64,000 nt of DNA from Volutella citrinella (taxonomy: Eukaryota > Ascomycota > Sordariomycetes > Hypocreales > Nectriaceae): assembly GCA_034401135.1 (NCBI GenBank), contig JAWZSP010000001.1, positions 6,262,001 through 6,326,000 of the forward strand. Direction: 5' to 3'. Below the pieces are notes generated by a model. That model was not told the origin of the DNA and ran no database searches. It saw nothing but the letters and a program-made list of their open reading frames with translations. Shown here piece after piece: positions 46,160 through 56,619 of the stretch. The position numbers were made by a program, and so were the translations under genes. The first letter of the stretch is position 1. Each line of letters begins with the position of its first letter.

Positions 46160-48352
46160 ATGGCAAACAGTGGTTCGACAAGTCGAGATCGACTGCCAGA
46201 CGTTTCACAGTCTCTGCTTCAGCCCCTCTCCTCACCGAATACGCAGGACCACACCTTCGACACAGAGTCAGTTGCGACGCGCTACAGCCCAGCCTCAGAC
46301 CCAAGCCGCGATGCTAGTTCTTTCAAGCAAACCGGCCTACTCATCAGCGATGCGCCATTGAGTCTAGACGGAGTCGGTGTGTCTCGTCCGGCCCGCACAC
46401 CGAGGCGCTGCGGTGCGCTGGCTCCCTGGGGCATGGAACTGGCGCTGCTATTATTATCTGCTGGACTTTTGGTTGCCATCATCCTCATCCTCAGAATATT
46501 CAGCGAAAATGAGGAGCCAAAATGGGGCCAAGGCGCAATCACACTCAACGCCCTCATCGCGACGCTGGCTACTATTTTCCGCGCTTGTCTGGCCTACGTC
46601 ATCTTTGAAATCATCGCTCAGCTCAAATGGGACTGGATATCGACTCAGTTCCGCCCCATGTACCACCTACAGCTCTTCTCAGATGGCTCGCGTGGAGTTT
46701 ACGGCTCGTTGCGTCTTTTGCCAGTTATTGCGAGGCACCAGCCGTTGGCCATTGCGGCTGTGATCCTCGCAGTCGCGTCTCTCGCCATCGGCCCAATCAC
46801 GCAACAGACCATTCAGAGTTACCAATGCAGACGTCAAACAAACCAGAAAGCTAATGCTACCATCGCTAGCGGTTTTCGGGGCGGTTTCCAGGGCTACCCA
46901 GGACTTCTTATCCCCGACCAAGACAAGGGAGGAGCATTTCTAGCCATGGCCCCAAAAACGGCCATGCTAGAGAGCCTAGCAAATCCATCCAACGACACGA
47001 ATATTGCTTCGCTATTCAGTTGCCCTTCCGGCGACTGCGATTTTGAGCCTACTGACGACCTTTCCACTGCCAACGGGGGGAGAGTTTCATATGCCAGCAA
47101 TGGCATTTGCAGCCAGTGTGTCGACGTCTATGATCTTATTGAAATTGATGCTAAAGAGGACGGCTTCGCCAACTACAGTCTACCAGTGCCAAACCCGGAT
47201 ACAAACTCAACATTGAAGCGTCTCAGTATAAGCATCGCATCTGGGGGCACTGGCTACCTCTTGACCGTCCGCGAAACGGGAAGCCTCAGCTGGGCTCAAG
47301 AAGTCCTTTCAACTGACTTTATCAACCGAGCGCGATGGTCATTTGCCAACTTTTCTATCCTTGGTCTATCGGAAGCGCCTTGCAAGAGATACCAGAATGG
47401 CAGCATCGCGTCTTGCCCCTTTGCCGAGAAGCACAAAGCAGCTGCACCGTCGGCAGATTTACACGGCACAACAGAGCCGATAGACCTATTTGCTGCTACG
47501 TGCATTCTCTACCCCTGCCTCAAGTACTACAAAGCCTCCGTCAAGAGCGGCGTGCTGTCGGAGCATCTTGTTCGGAGCACTCCGCTGCGTCAGCAATACC
47601 AAAAGGTCTTATGGTCGGCACAGGCGCCTTCCTTTGATAATGCGAAGGAGGGGAACTTCAGAGCGATACAGCAGCCGTGTCCTGTTCGCGATGCCCCGTA
47701 CACACCACCGAATCCAGCCTTCACTGCAGTGGATGCTCTAAACACGTCAGTGCCTGTTGTTGCTCTGGAAGAGAACTGGGAAAGGGCAAGTTTGACTACA
47801 CCTGTGGCGTATCGCAATCTCATGGCACGTCCAGAGTGTGTATTCTCTTTACCGCAGGCTCTAGTCCGAGCTCTTAAAGACAGCAGACTTGAATATTTTA
47901 ACATCATTTGCGCCATAGAAGGGTTTACTCAAGGGAGACGTAACTGTAGGAAGCATGGCGGCACAGCTCGCGGCCAGCGACATATTATATCACTTTGGAA
48001 AAACGGAAACGCGACAATTGATACTGTCACAGAACAGATCGACTCCATGGCTCTAACAATTACTACCGAGTTGCGTCTTGCGGGTGAACAGAGCAAGGCT
48101 CCGGGCCAGGTGTGGGAACCAAGGACGTGCGTCAGAATGAGATGGGGATGGCTTGGGCTGCCTGCGGTGACGCTTGGCATATGTGCAGTACTTCTCGCTT
48201 GGATGATTTTCAAGGAACGTCATACAGATACAATCTGGAAGAGCTCGGTGCTGCCTCTGCTTCTCAGAGATCACCCAGGAATGGAGAGAATGAATCTAGA
48301 TGAACTCGATGAATTGGCAAAGGGACAGAGGGTGAAGATAGGAAAGGAGTAG
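46160..48352 (+). CDS. DUF3176 multi-pass membrane protein
   Basis: Single-exon gene of 730 residues. A polar N-terminal tail of about 85 residues is followed by a hydrophobic helix pair (MELALLLLSAGLLVAIILIL near 92 and IATLATIFRACLAYVIFEII near 130), a conserved WDWISTQFRPMYHLQLFSDGSRG motif typical of DUF3176, a third helix (PLAIAAVILAVASLAIGP), then a large Cys-containing, probably extracellular or lumenal domain of about 430 residues with several N-glycosylation sequons. A final helix (WLGLPAVTLGICAVLLAWMIF) and a short basic/acidic tail close the protein. The family is abundant in filamentous ascomycetes, and no biochemical role is established. Confidence 0.9.
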   Translation: MANSGSTSRDRLPDVSQSLLQPLSSPNTQDHTFDTESVATRYSPASDPSRDASSFKQTGLLISDAPLSLDGVGVSRPARTPRRCGALAPWGMELALLLLSAGLLVAIILILRIFSENEEPKWGQGAITLNALIATLATIFRACLAYVIFEIIAQLKWDWISTQFRPMYHLQLFSDGSRGVYGSLRLLPVIARHQPLAIAAVILAVASLAIGPITQQTIQSYQCRRQTNQKANATIASGFRGGFQGYPGLLIPDQDKGGAFLAMAPKTAMLESLANPSNDTNIASLFSCPSGDCDFEPTDDLSTANGGRVSYASNGICSQCVDVYDLIEIDAKEDGFANYSLPVPNPDTNSTLKRLSISIASGGTGYLLTVRETGSLSWAQEVLSTDFINRARWSFANFSILGLSEAPCKRYQNGSIASCPFAEKHKAAAPSADLHGTTEPIDLFAATCILYPCLKYYKASVKSGVLSEHLVRSTPLRQQYQKVLWSAQAPSFDNAKEGNFRAIQQPCPVRDAPYTPPNPAFTAVDALNTSVPVVALEENWERASLTTPVAYRNLMARPECVFSLPQALVRALKDSRLEYFNIICAIEGFTQGRRNCRKHGGTARGQRHIISLWKNGNATIDTVTEQIDSMALTITTELRLAGEQSKAPGQVWEPRTCVRMRWGWLGLPAVTLGICAVLLAWMIFKERHTDTIWKSSVLPLLLRDHPGMERMNLDELDELAKGQRVKIGKE

Positions 48353-48566
48353 CCTGGGAACTGTTTCTATTTCTTTATTATCAGCATTACTAGATTAGTG
48401 ATTTATTGTCGTGAGAAACCATTAGCTGGTCATGTCTTGACATCTAAAATACCAAGATTTGGTCTACAAGTACCAACTACCCTCATGCAACCTTGTCCAT
48501 TTTACAAGTCTCATCACCACAGCATACTCTTTCAACATCGGATATATGTACAAGGCATGTACGTGC

Positions 48567-49944
48567 TCAGTGGCCGAAAAGTGGCTCCGGGATGTGTGCC
48601 TGAGATGGCACCTCGAGACTCCGAGCGTCAGTTTCTTCATAAATCTGATCAAAGACATGATCGCCATAGCTTGGAGGACCATAGGCGTCGTCTTCAAACT
48701 CGTTCCAACTCCGATTATCCAAGCTCTCCATGCTGTTTGGACAATTCGGAGAGATGAAGATAACCAGAGGCAACAAAAGACGGATCTGCCATGTACTGTG
48801 AGCGAAACGCTGGCTTGGCGAGACTGGTGGTGTCACTCACTTCAGAAATATGCCCGTCAGGGTTGCGCAGTTGGACCTGCACCTTGAGCTTATGATGGAC
48901 ACTGACGCCGCTGTGATTGAAATCCTGCGCGCACCGGTCCAGTGATTTTGGCAGAACCAATGTTTTTGTCAAAAGCCAGCCTTCCATGCCAGTCTCTTCA
49001 ATCAACTCGCTCCAGTCTCGCTCACGCCGTATTGTGAAGCACCACTGCGAAACCTTGCGCTCATAATTGTGTTCCCTTAGCCGCGAGCTTCTTGCAGTCG
49101 GAAGGAAGCATTCTTGAAACTCCATCAACGTGGCTTTGACGTCCATCATCTCTAGGCCTTTCAGAAGTGGTGTGCAGATCACCTTGAGCACCACGGAGCT
49201 ACCGAGAGCAGCGGCTGTTTTGGACATGGAAACCGAATAGTCGACCTTGCCTGACCAGGTATTGTTGGCTGTCGCTTCTTGCATAAACTTTAGTGAGTCC
49301 GGGGACATGGTTCTAATTATTCGCAGCTTCTTGTAAGCATGAGCATCGTGAGCCAGCTTTCCATGCCTTATTGTAGCCTTGAGTTGGTACTGGACCGATA
49401 GTCGTGGAATACCCTCCACCGTTTCAGTCGTATCACCTGGGAAATTGTATTCGAATGGCCATTCATAGTTTCCTGGGGGTAGATTGAGGCTCTTTCCTCG
49501 CCCACCAACAAACGGAGGCCATTGATGTTCCAGAAGACTCGTCCTGTGGCCTGGGCGATTGGTGTGCGCCCTGTCCGCAGGTTAGCAGGGAGCTGCGAAG
49601 GCTCAGCCAAATAGGATAGTCAACCTCACGAATATCTCACAGACCCATCGAGTGCAAGGTGTACATCTTCCAACTTCAGAGGCCGTCGAAGGCAGAGAAC
49701 AAGGAGGCCCTTGAGGAGCTGCGCAGGAGACTCGTCATCGCCGCCACGAAACACGAGGAAGTCGCTTTCTAGTCTGGGACGTAGACTGTTAGATGGTTTT
49801 TCGAGTGTCTGGTGCAGCTGAAATAGAATACCGTATTTCAAACAATGAGATAGACGTGGGGGCGAGCGGTGGCAAGGCTGGCAAGGCTGGCAAGGCTGGC
49901 AAGGCTGGTACCTTAAAAGCTGAACGAGAGCGAATACTAGACAT
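48567..49944 (-). CDS. Alpha-arrestin with PPxY motif (four exons)
   Basis: Exons 49944-49832, 49773-49630, 49570-48841 and 48785-48567 encode 401 residues. Arrestin-fold marks appear once spliced: LESDFLVFRGGDDESPAQLLKG (N-domain strand and loop), FLEHQWxPF-like LLEHQWPPFVGGRGKS, PPGNYEWPFEYNFPGDTTET, and the C-domain VQVQLRNPDGHISE joined to IRLLLPLVIFISPN. Near residue 366 a PPSY motif sits in an acidic tail, the docking site for Rsp5/Nedd4-type ubiquitin ligases. Alpha-arrestins direct ubiquitination and endocytosis of plasma-membrane transporters. The N-terminus carries an (Ala-Leu-Pro)-type repeat coded by a 9-bp tandem repeat. The last intron (48840-48786) was placed to restore HISEIRLLLP; the unspliced frame would lose the tail. 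Confidence 0.88.
49871..49906. repeat. Four exact copies of a 9-bp coding repeat
   Basis: GGCAAGGCT repeats four times perfectly on the plus strand. In the arrestin frame (minus strand) it codes Ala-Leu-Pro units near residues 13-25. The length is likely to vary between strains. Confidence 0.9.
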
Positions 49945-50803
49945 GGCTCTAAGAATGCATTTGGGTGGAGCAGAGTATTCAAGAAAAGATAGCAGGGCTC
50001 TCGAGGTTTTAGTGTTGCGCCGGCCGGTAGGGCCGGAGCAGCCGGGACGGGACGGACCAGGACTCGGGTAGACAAGAAGTGCCGACTCCGCCGAGGCAAA
50101 GCTATAGACGCAAGCCAAAACAAGCATCAGTGATGATGTGCATCATTAAATCAGCCAATAAGTGCAACCACGAAAAGAACTTGACGGCATTGGGCCTGCA
50201 TGCGAGTGAAAAGTGTCATCTTCTACGTCGGGTGACAACATAGGCTGCTGAGGGTGGTGCTATATGCGAACGTGGCACCACATGCTTCGCAGGGCATCAC
50301 ACCGATAAGCTTACACTTTGAGCCGAGACATTCTTATCCAATATCAGCACTATTTGCAGCGGATCGGGGGGTACGACGTTGCTGCTATGCGCGATGAGCG
50401 CCTGGTCCGCGTCCTACCAAGTATGTGTCTTGCCTTCGGTCGAAGCCGGTGGATATTCGCAAAGAAAAAAATTGGTATTGTCGATCACTTCCGCCTACGC
50501 AGTCCAACTGTGGCATGATGCGCGCCTTGCAGTAGCCGCGCCAGGGTTGGGGCCTGACATGTGAAAGCTGACGTCTTATGTATCTAAATGCGTCGTCTCG
50601 GTCCCCTCGGAAGCATCGGAGCAGGCGGAGGAACAAGGCACCCGAACCACCAATGATAACCCAACGTTGCTTAGTACGTAAGTCACGACGTATTTTCGGC
50701 AAATTGTCTTCGTTTGCCTATTACTAGATCTGATCATACACATGCACCACCAATGCGCCGATGATTTGTTGGTCTCCCGGCTCGCTTCTCTTTGCCTCTG
50801 AAT
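49945..50803. other. Spacer upstream of the arrestin gene
   Basis: 0.86 kb between the arrestin start and the 3' end of the metallopeptidase gene. Short frames at 50318-50702 have no recognisable content. Confidence 0.55.
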
Positions 50804-52178
50804 TCAAAGCAGTTCCTTCGGATCACGCGCTTTTGCATCTTGCGACCAATCCCATTCATCATGATACCTAAAAAGAGTCAGCATCAGCCCAGAGGGGGAT
50901 CGGCTATGGGACCTACATCATCAATGCAAAAAGAGTCAGTGACTCGGCGCTGGTCATGGTCTTGTCTGTCCCGCTGTTCTTGAGTGGTGAAAAGTCCAAG
51001 GCTAGATTCCAAACGGCTCCCGGGCCATCTATAAAAGCACACCAGGTCAGCTGGTTGGTCAAGACAAGACTCCGTGGTTGATACGCACACGTCTTTAACA
51101 AATCCAGCCCTCGACGAACCGCGTCCAGACCGTCCAATGGGCTGTCGAAAAGGAACGGCTCATCTTTGTCGTTCATATACACGACTTGGCCTTGTTTGCT
51201 GACTCTCGGGTGGTCGACAATGCCTAATAACACGAATCTGGTTAGGAGATGGATTGCGTCAGAGGATTGTGCGTCGTCGACTTACGGGCCGAGCTGTAGT
51301 CCTCTGGGGTCTTGAGTCCGCCAAACCAGTGGGTGAATTCGTGGAAAATCGTCACGGCAGGGCTGTAGATTCCAGCCTTTCCGAGACTTGTGCCTGCTGT
51401 CATTTTGCCCTTGAGCTCTTTCGGAGTCTGCGCTCCCGGCTCCGGGTTGGTCAGCGCGTCGCAAAACGAAACAATGTCGTAGCGCCAGTGCACCGTTGCC
51501 TCCATGCCTTTGGGGCAAAGGACCGGTCCGTCCTTGTTCAGCTTCCAGATGAGTCTGTTGTCCTTGTAAAAGGCGCCCGGGTATCCGGCTTGGATGAACT
51601 GGTTGTTGTCTGGGTTCTGGCGCAGTGTGCGTTGTTCTCCCGGGATCTTGTCGTGCATGCCGAGCCACTGCCAGCCTTCATTTCCACATTCGATCTTGGG
51701 CTTGACGCCGTCGAGCTTTTTCAGATCGGGAACGTTGCCGTCGGGCGGGATATTCGCTTGGCCGGATAGGGCGGTGCGCATCGTTTCATAGATGTCTAGT
51801 CTCGTCAGCACAAGGCCCCTCAAGGGGATATCCCCCAGACCATAACATACTGTAAGCCTCTCCGTATGCCGCCGTTTTCGGGTCTTCGTCCTTGAAGGGG
51901 TCTGGTTTGACTCCAAAGACGGACGATGCGGCTGCCGCGATTCGAAACCAGCGCAACCTGTCTTCTTCGGGTGAATCGGGCTTCTTTTGCGAGACGAAAT
52001 CGAGCGACGAAATGGCTGCGACAACCATGTCCAAAACTAGGTCTTGGGCTTCCTGGAGTTCACCCTTGTATTTGTCGCAATTTGCGTCCAGTTTCCAAAT
52101 GTCGAGGTTGGACTTTTCTGCAAAGATGAGGTCCGGAAGCAGCACCGCTACCAGACAGATGTAACCGAGGAGAAGCAT
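50804..52178 (-). CDS. Secreted HExxH metallopeptidase, M35-like (five exons)
   Basis: Exons 52178-51851, 51795-51286, 51223-51089, 51028-50917 and 50867-50804 encode 382 residues. I start at MLLLGYICLVAVLLP, an obvious signal peptide; the longer frame begins with GTG. The zinc site HEFTHWFGG lies near residue 258, followed by the exon-joined stretch IVDHPRVSK and TYGPGAVWNLA, resembling the C-terminal half of fungal M35-like (deuterolysin/lysine-specific type) endopeptidases; the third metal ligand cannot be fixed by eye. The final exon restores ALMMYHDEWDWSQ, a tail seen in relatives, whereas the unspliced frame stops just before it. It is probably an extracellular peptidase; the substrate is unknown. 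Confidence 0.78.
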
Positions 52179-52887
52179 TGTGCCGTATATCGCATAGGCG
52201 CAGCAAGAAGATTGGCGACAGAAAGATCGTAGATGGTGCACGCGACAGCTTGCCTTGAGCGGATGCGATGGTGATAAGTATTTTGAAGTGGGACAGGGAT
52301 GGCTAATTACTGCTCTTAAATCTGGAGAGCGTTCGATTTAGAGCCATCTGTACGCATCGAGGCTGAGATCCTACGACCTGTGTTGGTGCATTCAGACGAG
52401 GGCTTGAATCCGCTGAGATGGAATGATGGACTACCCCAGTCTCTGAAACATGCGAATTGCTGCATTTGAATGTTGGGTAATGATATTTTTGGACAGGCCC
52501 CATATAAGTTGCTATGAATATTCCAGCTGTGGAGTCCATGGTTGTCACTAAACCTCAAATGGCCTCTCGTAAGGCCGTGGAGGATGAGCTAGGCCATGGA
52601 TGCAGGATGCGACCCTGCAAGGGCCATGCCCATTGCATCTAAAATTTCTACTAATTTGCTTCAACTGCAATTATAATTCCAGTTTCTTGTTATCAATTTA
52701 ACCTGCCGACACTAAAAAGTCTTCTGTCCATTGCTGTTGACGTCAATCTCTTCATACGGGTCAATGCCATATTGCAAGCATGTTCTCCAAAGCAACGCAT
52801 CGTTCCCTTCCACTATGATTGTAAACATCTAACCAATAGCAACATCTCCGACAGTTCCTCTCAAACGACTATAATATCGCCGGCCTG
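52179..52887. other. Spacer without a supported gene
   Basis: 0.7 kb between two minus-strand genes: the promoter of the metallopeptidase and the 3' flank of the large unrecognised gene. Two overlapping minus-strand frames near 52303-52558 have no motif. Confidence 0.5.
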
Positions 52888-55731
52888 CTAGTACGAAAAC
52901 TCAAACGCAAACGTGTCGTCGGCAACATTCTGATAGATGGCAATCGTGGCAATATCACCTCCATAGCCAACGTCGAATCTCCCTTTGTCGATTGGCTCAC
53001 GAGCGGGATCAAAGCGGCCGGGGGAGCTGAGCAACCGGATGGACTTGACAGAAAGCGTGCCCGACGTTGGGAGGCCGAGGGCGCTCAATCCATCCAACTT
53101 GATAGACCAGACGCCTGTATTCGGTCGACAGCCCGAGAGAATCCTGACGATGCGCTCCTCGAGGTCGACAGCCACGTACGAGTCGACCAGCGTATCCTCA
53201 CTCATGTCGGTCCCGACGCGGTAACTGTTCATCCCCTGGGCGTACTTATTGCCCAGCACGTCCACTGACACACTCATACGTAGCATCGCGGATCGTTCCG
53301 TGAAACGCCAGTACAGTGATTGCACTTGAGTTTCCCCCTCTTCTCCATTCATACACAGTTTCTTTTACATCGTCGTCTTTGGACATTCGCCACCTGGCAT
53401 AAGTTCCATCAGGCGCACCATCCAGGTTCCACTGTATGGTAATTTGGTGTGATCCTGCAGACTTGAGCCCAGCGTCGAGCTCAGGCAGGATCTGCAAGCC
53501 GAGGAGTTTGAATCTGTCAGGCTGCCAAACAGTACCAGCGAGGCCTGGCATGTTAGCGGCAGTATTGTCGGGTTGGACCTTCACATCGACAGTGACCGGT
53601 CCTTGGGTATCGCGTTCGGCACTCCACGGGTGACGTGCAGCGCGGTCAACACGGAGTACAGGGGGGGTTAGACCTCGAATACTGTCGCGAGCACCAACGA
53701 TGTTTGACTGGCATATTGGATCATCAGGAAGCCAGTAGATGTTCTGTCCGACATTGGGGCAGATTGTGTTGGCCGAGAGTGATATTTTAAGCGCTGAGAG
53801 CCTTGGGCCGTCGAACACAGGCGTGATTTCAAGAGTCTGTTGCTCCTGTACCTTGTTATAGGATGCTTTCTGTGTAGGTTGTTATTATACGTCATAAGCA
53901 AAACTCATCCCAAGCATCAGGCTTGGATATCTGCTTCATTTGGGAGGAGGGAAGGAAGGAGTCTGATACTTACCCAATCCCTGAGATCTGCACCATCCCA
54001 TCGCGCCAAGCCAATATGGACTATGCTTTCTTTTCTCTTCGCCTCACGAGCCTTTGCGGTTTTGAGAGCCTGGATCACCCTCTCTTTTTCGATGGCCTGA
54101 ACTGCGAAATCGTACCTTCGTCTCAGCCACTCTTGGCCGGTTTGCCACGGCCTCTCGTTGAGCTTTTTGTGGTCTCTGTAGTGGGTTTTGTCATCACAAT
54201 TGTCGCTCCCTGGACCGGCCGTATGCCCTCTGTCTTCACAGGTGTCATGTATCATGGCGACTCTTGCAGTCCAACCCGGCTCACCAAAGTCGTATGTCGG
54301 CGTCCCCATCATTTGGCTTGGACGTAGCCTGTGGAACTCACAACAAATGTACATGAAGAGTGCACCCATCAACTCATTCTCGTAACCCGGTTCCACTCTC
54401 GCGGTCTTCACCTGGTCCTCTTCTGCGGGTTCTTCTGAAGGTTTGTCATCCTTCTCCTTTTTTGTAGCATTGCTTTTGCTAGCGTTCTTCTTCGGATCTT
54501 TGCCATCCTTGTCCTTTTTTGTAGCATTGCTTTTGCCAACGTTCTTCTTCGGATCTTTTTCATCTTTCTTCAGAGCTTCAACCGGGATGAATGTATTCAT
54601 AACGTCGGACACTTCCCGTAGTCTGTCATCGGCGGTATTATCCATCTTCTTCCACAGCCTTTCTCCGGCATCTGGTGCCGACGCCTTTGGACCGACTTTC
54701 AGGGTTTTGAACGAATCCTTGAGGGCTTCCTTGGCGCCCCCGAGTTTGTTGGCATGTTTCGAGCGCTCATTATTCAGATAAAAGATGGGGATGCCGATGA
54801 AACCCGCGCTTTCGACAAACCCCGAACGGAAGCCAACCACGCACAAACTGGGGTGGTACAACTCGCAAAGAGCCAGCCAAATCCCAAGAACTTTGACTTG
54901 GATCGGGAGCGATTCGATGCTTGAGTTCCGAAACTCATCACGCAGCTGATTGATCTCCGATGGACATTCATTCGTATCATCAAGTTCCCAGGGACGTGAT
55001 ATGAATAGTACTTCCACGTCATCGCCTGTGTGATCTCTCACGAGATTCGCCAGGGCACTGCCGCAATTCCATGAGAAATCCCCATACAGGATAGCATGGC
55101 TGAAAGGAACAATCGGAGACAGTGAAGCGGCGCAAGCTATGTTGGCCTCTTTTATAGACCTGGCAACATACTTCAAGTTCTCATCATCCATGATGAACCC
55201 GATTCCGGTCTTTGGGCTCTTTCGGAGATGGATAACAGCAACTCGGCCGACAGGGGGACTGGGCAGTTTTTTAGGATGTTTTGGATGATAATTGTTTGTA
55301 ATCCGGCAGTAGTCATTCAGCCACTTCATCGCCACATCGGAGGGCTTGATGCCGGCAACTTCCAGGTTGAGATGCTTCCTAATCGCCTCATAGACTGGCG
55401 CCTGATGACACGACACCCGGCCAACAGAGTTGAATGACCGGAAGACTGCCGCAGTTGTTCTCGTTGCCACGGCCTTGCTACCCCTACTAAACTGCGCGGT
55501 GGAACCTGGTAGGAGCCTTAGCCGATAGTACTGGAAGAGCTCTTGCAACTCCTCAGTGTCTGGCCCAAATTCTATCCCCACCAGGGTTTCCCGTGAGTGA
55601 CGAAGAAGCAAACGACAGATCAGAACGTGATAGGCCTCCCCATATTGCCCCGTCTCCAGATATACCTTGGCAGCGGAGGGTGTTGGTCCTGCGAAGTCCA
55701 GAATTGGTGGGATGGCGGGACAGCAGCTCAT
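52888..55731 (-). CDS. Large unrecognised protein with Lys-rich repeat (model incomplete)
   Basis: A frame of 604 codons from the ATG at 55731 runs to 53917, but a perfect GTAAGT donor after LRDW (near 53975) pairs with an acceptor at about 53877 to continue as KASYNKVQEQQTLEITPVFDG, extending the protein through 53246. A further frame (to 52888) then continues; the link near 53270 is either an unrecognised intron or a frameshift. Total would be about 930 residues. The first 330 residues have alternating hydrophobic strands (AVIHLRKSPKTGIGF, VEVLFISRPWELDD, LCVVGFRSGFVESAGFIGIP) reminiscent of a GT-B glycosyltransferase or fucosyltransferase-like fold, a weak impression only. A Lys/Asp-rich linker follows, then a region rich in beta strands. 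No signal peptide. I do not recognise the family. Confidence 0.5.
54456..54569. repeat. 57-bp coding tandem repeat, two copies
   Basis: Two copies with a 57-bp period encode two 19-residue units, each KSNATKK followed by an acidic/basic stretch and DPKKN, in the linker of the large minus-strand protein. The copies are nearly identical, suggesting a recent duplication. Confidence 0.75.
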
Positions 55732-56619
55732 GTTGGGCAGGTAACGTTAGTTGGTAGTGGAATTTTTGGTCGCAATGAGATAATTTCCACAGTCGTGAAG
55801 TGATGGAGGAGAGTACGGTTGATGCGTGGCCCTGAACGGGACAGGGACTCATCAAGGGTCTCCGGTCGGTAGGGAACTTGTTGCTGCGTTATCTGTTCAT
55901 GTCACACGTGCTTGCTCCGCAGAGACAATTTCCTGGTAGGCACCCAATCACTGTGTAGTAGAAGCTTCAGCTGAATTGCTTTTGCATAACACGTCACCCA
56001 ATAAGCAGCCAAATTAAGCCACAACAGGGACTACATGCAGTCATCATCAGGCTTCCAATCAGAGTATTGCCGACTGCTTGCATTTGAGGGCCTCAGGCGG
56101 GGTAATGAGGCTCTGCTGCTGTCACCATGTACTTCCCATAACTACAGCCGTCCCTAAGAAAGCAAGGCAAGGCGCGTGTACCTCCCATGTGCCGAGTGAT
56201 TCGGCTGCCGGTGAGTGAGTGCCAAGCCAAGCCACAACAGCACTCGGTAAGCAAAAACAGAATGGTGGCGCAAGATGGTTTTTGAGATTGCAGGGTATTG
56301 TCCATGGAAGCCAATTTGGCCAATAGCAGGTCCATACATTACAGCCTGACCGGTCAAGACTGAGACCTGCAGCACAAAGCAGGCGGTTGACCATTCGGCA
56401 CTCGTTTTATTCGCTGCACTTTGCTGCACTTTGCTATCAATAGCACTGCTACAATCTAGGCCGCATGTCGTCATCTTGTTATATACCAGGGCGGGCACTG
56501 GTACAGGTCCTCGATCCCCCAATCCAACCCAACCAAGCAATCAGCTTGAGCCACTCCCGCGCCTGTTTCTGTTTCAGTCAATTTGCGAACGTGTGAGCGG
56601 GAGGCTATGGTAAAATGAT
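55732..56619. other. Divergent promoter spacer
   Basis: 0.9 kb between the divergently oriented large gene and the deaminase-kinase relic. Overlapping minus-strand frames near 56093-56540 have no recognisable content. Confidence 0.5.

Noticed and set aside
48715..48840. Read-through end of the arrestin frame (without the last intron)
   Set aside because: It removes the conserved strand IRLLLPLVIFISPN and the PPxY tail, which splicing restores with good sites.
50913..50916. Stop codon at the end of the fourth metallopeptidase exon
   Set aside because: A GT donor overlapping it plus a TTTTTAG acceptor give a further exon with a tail like that of relatives, so the stop is probably intronic.
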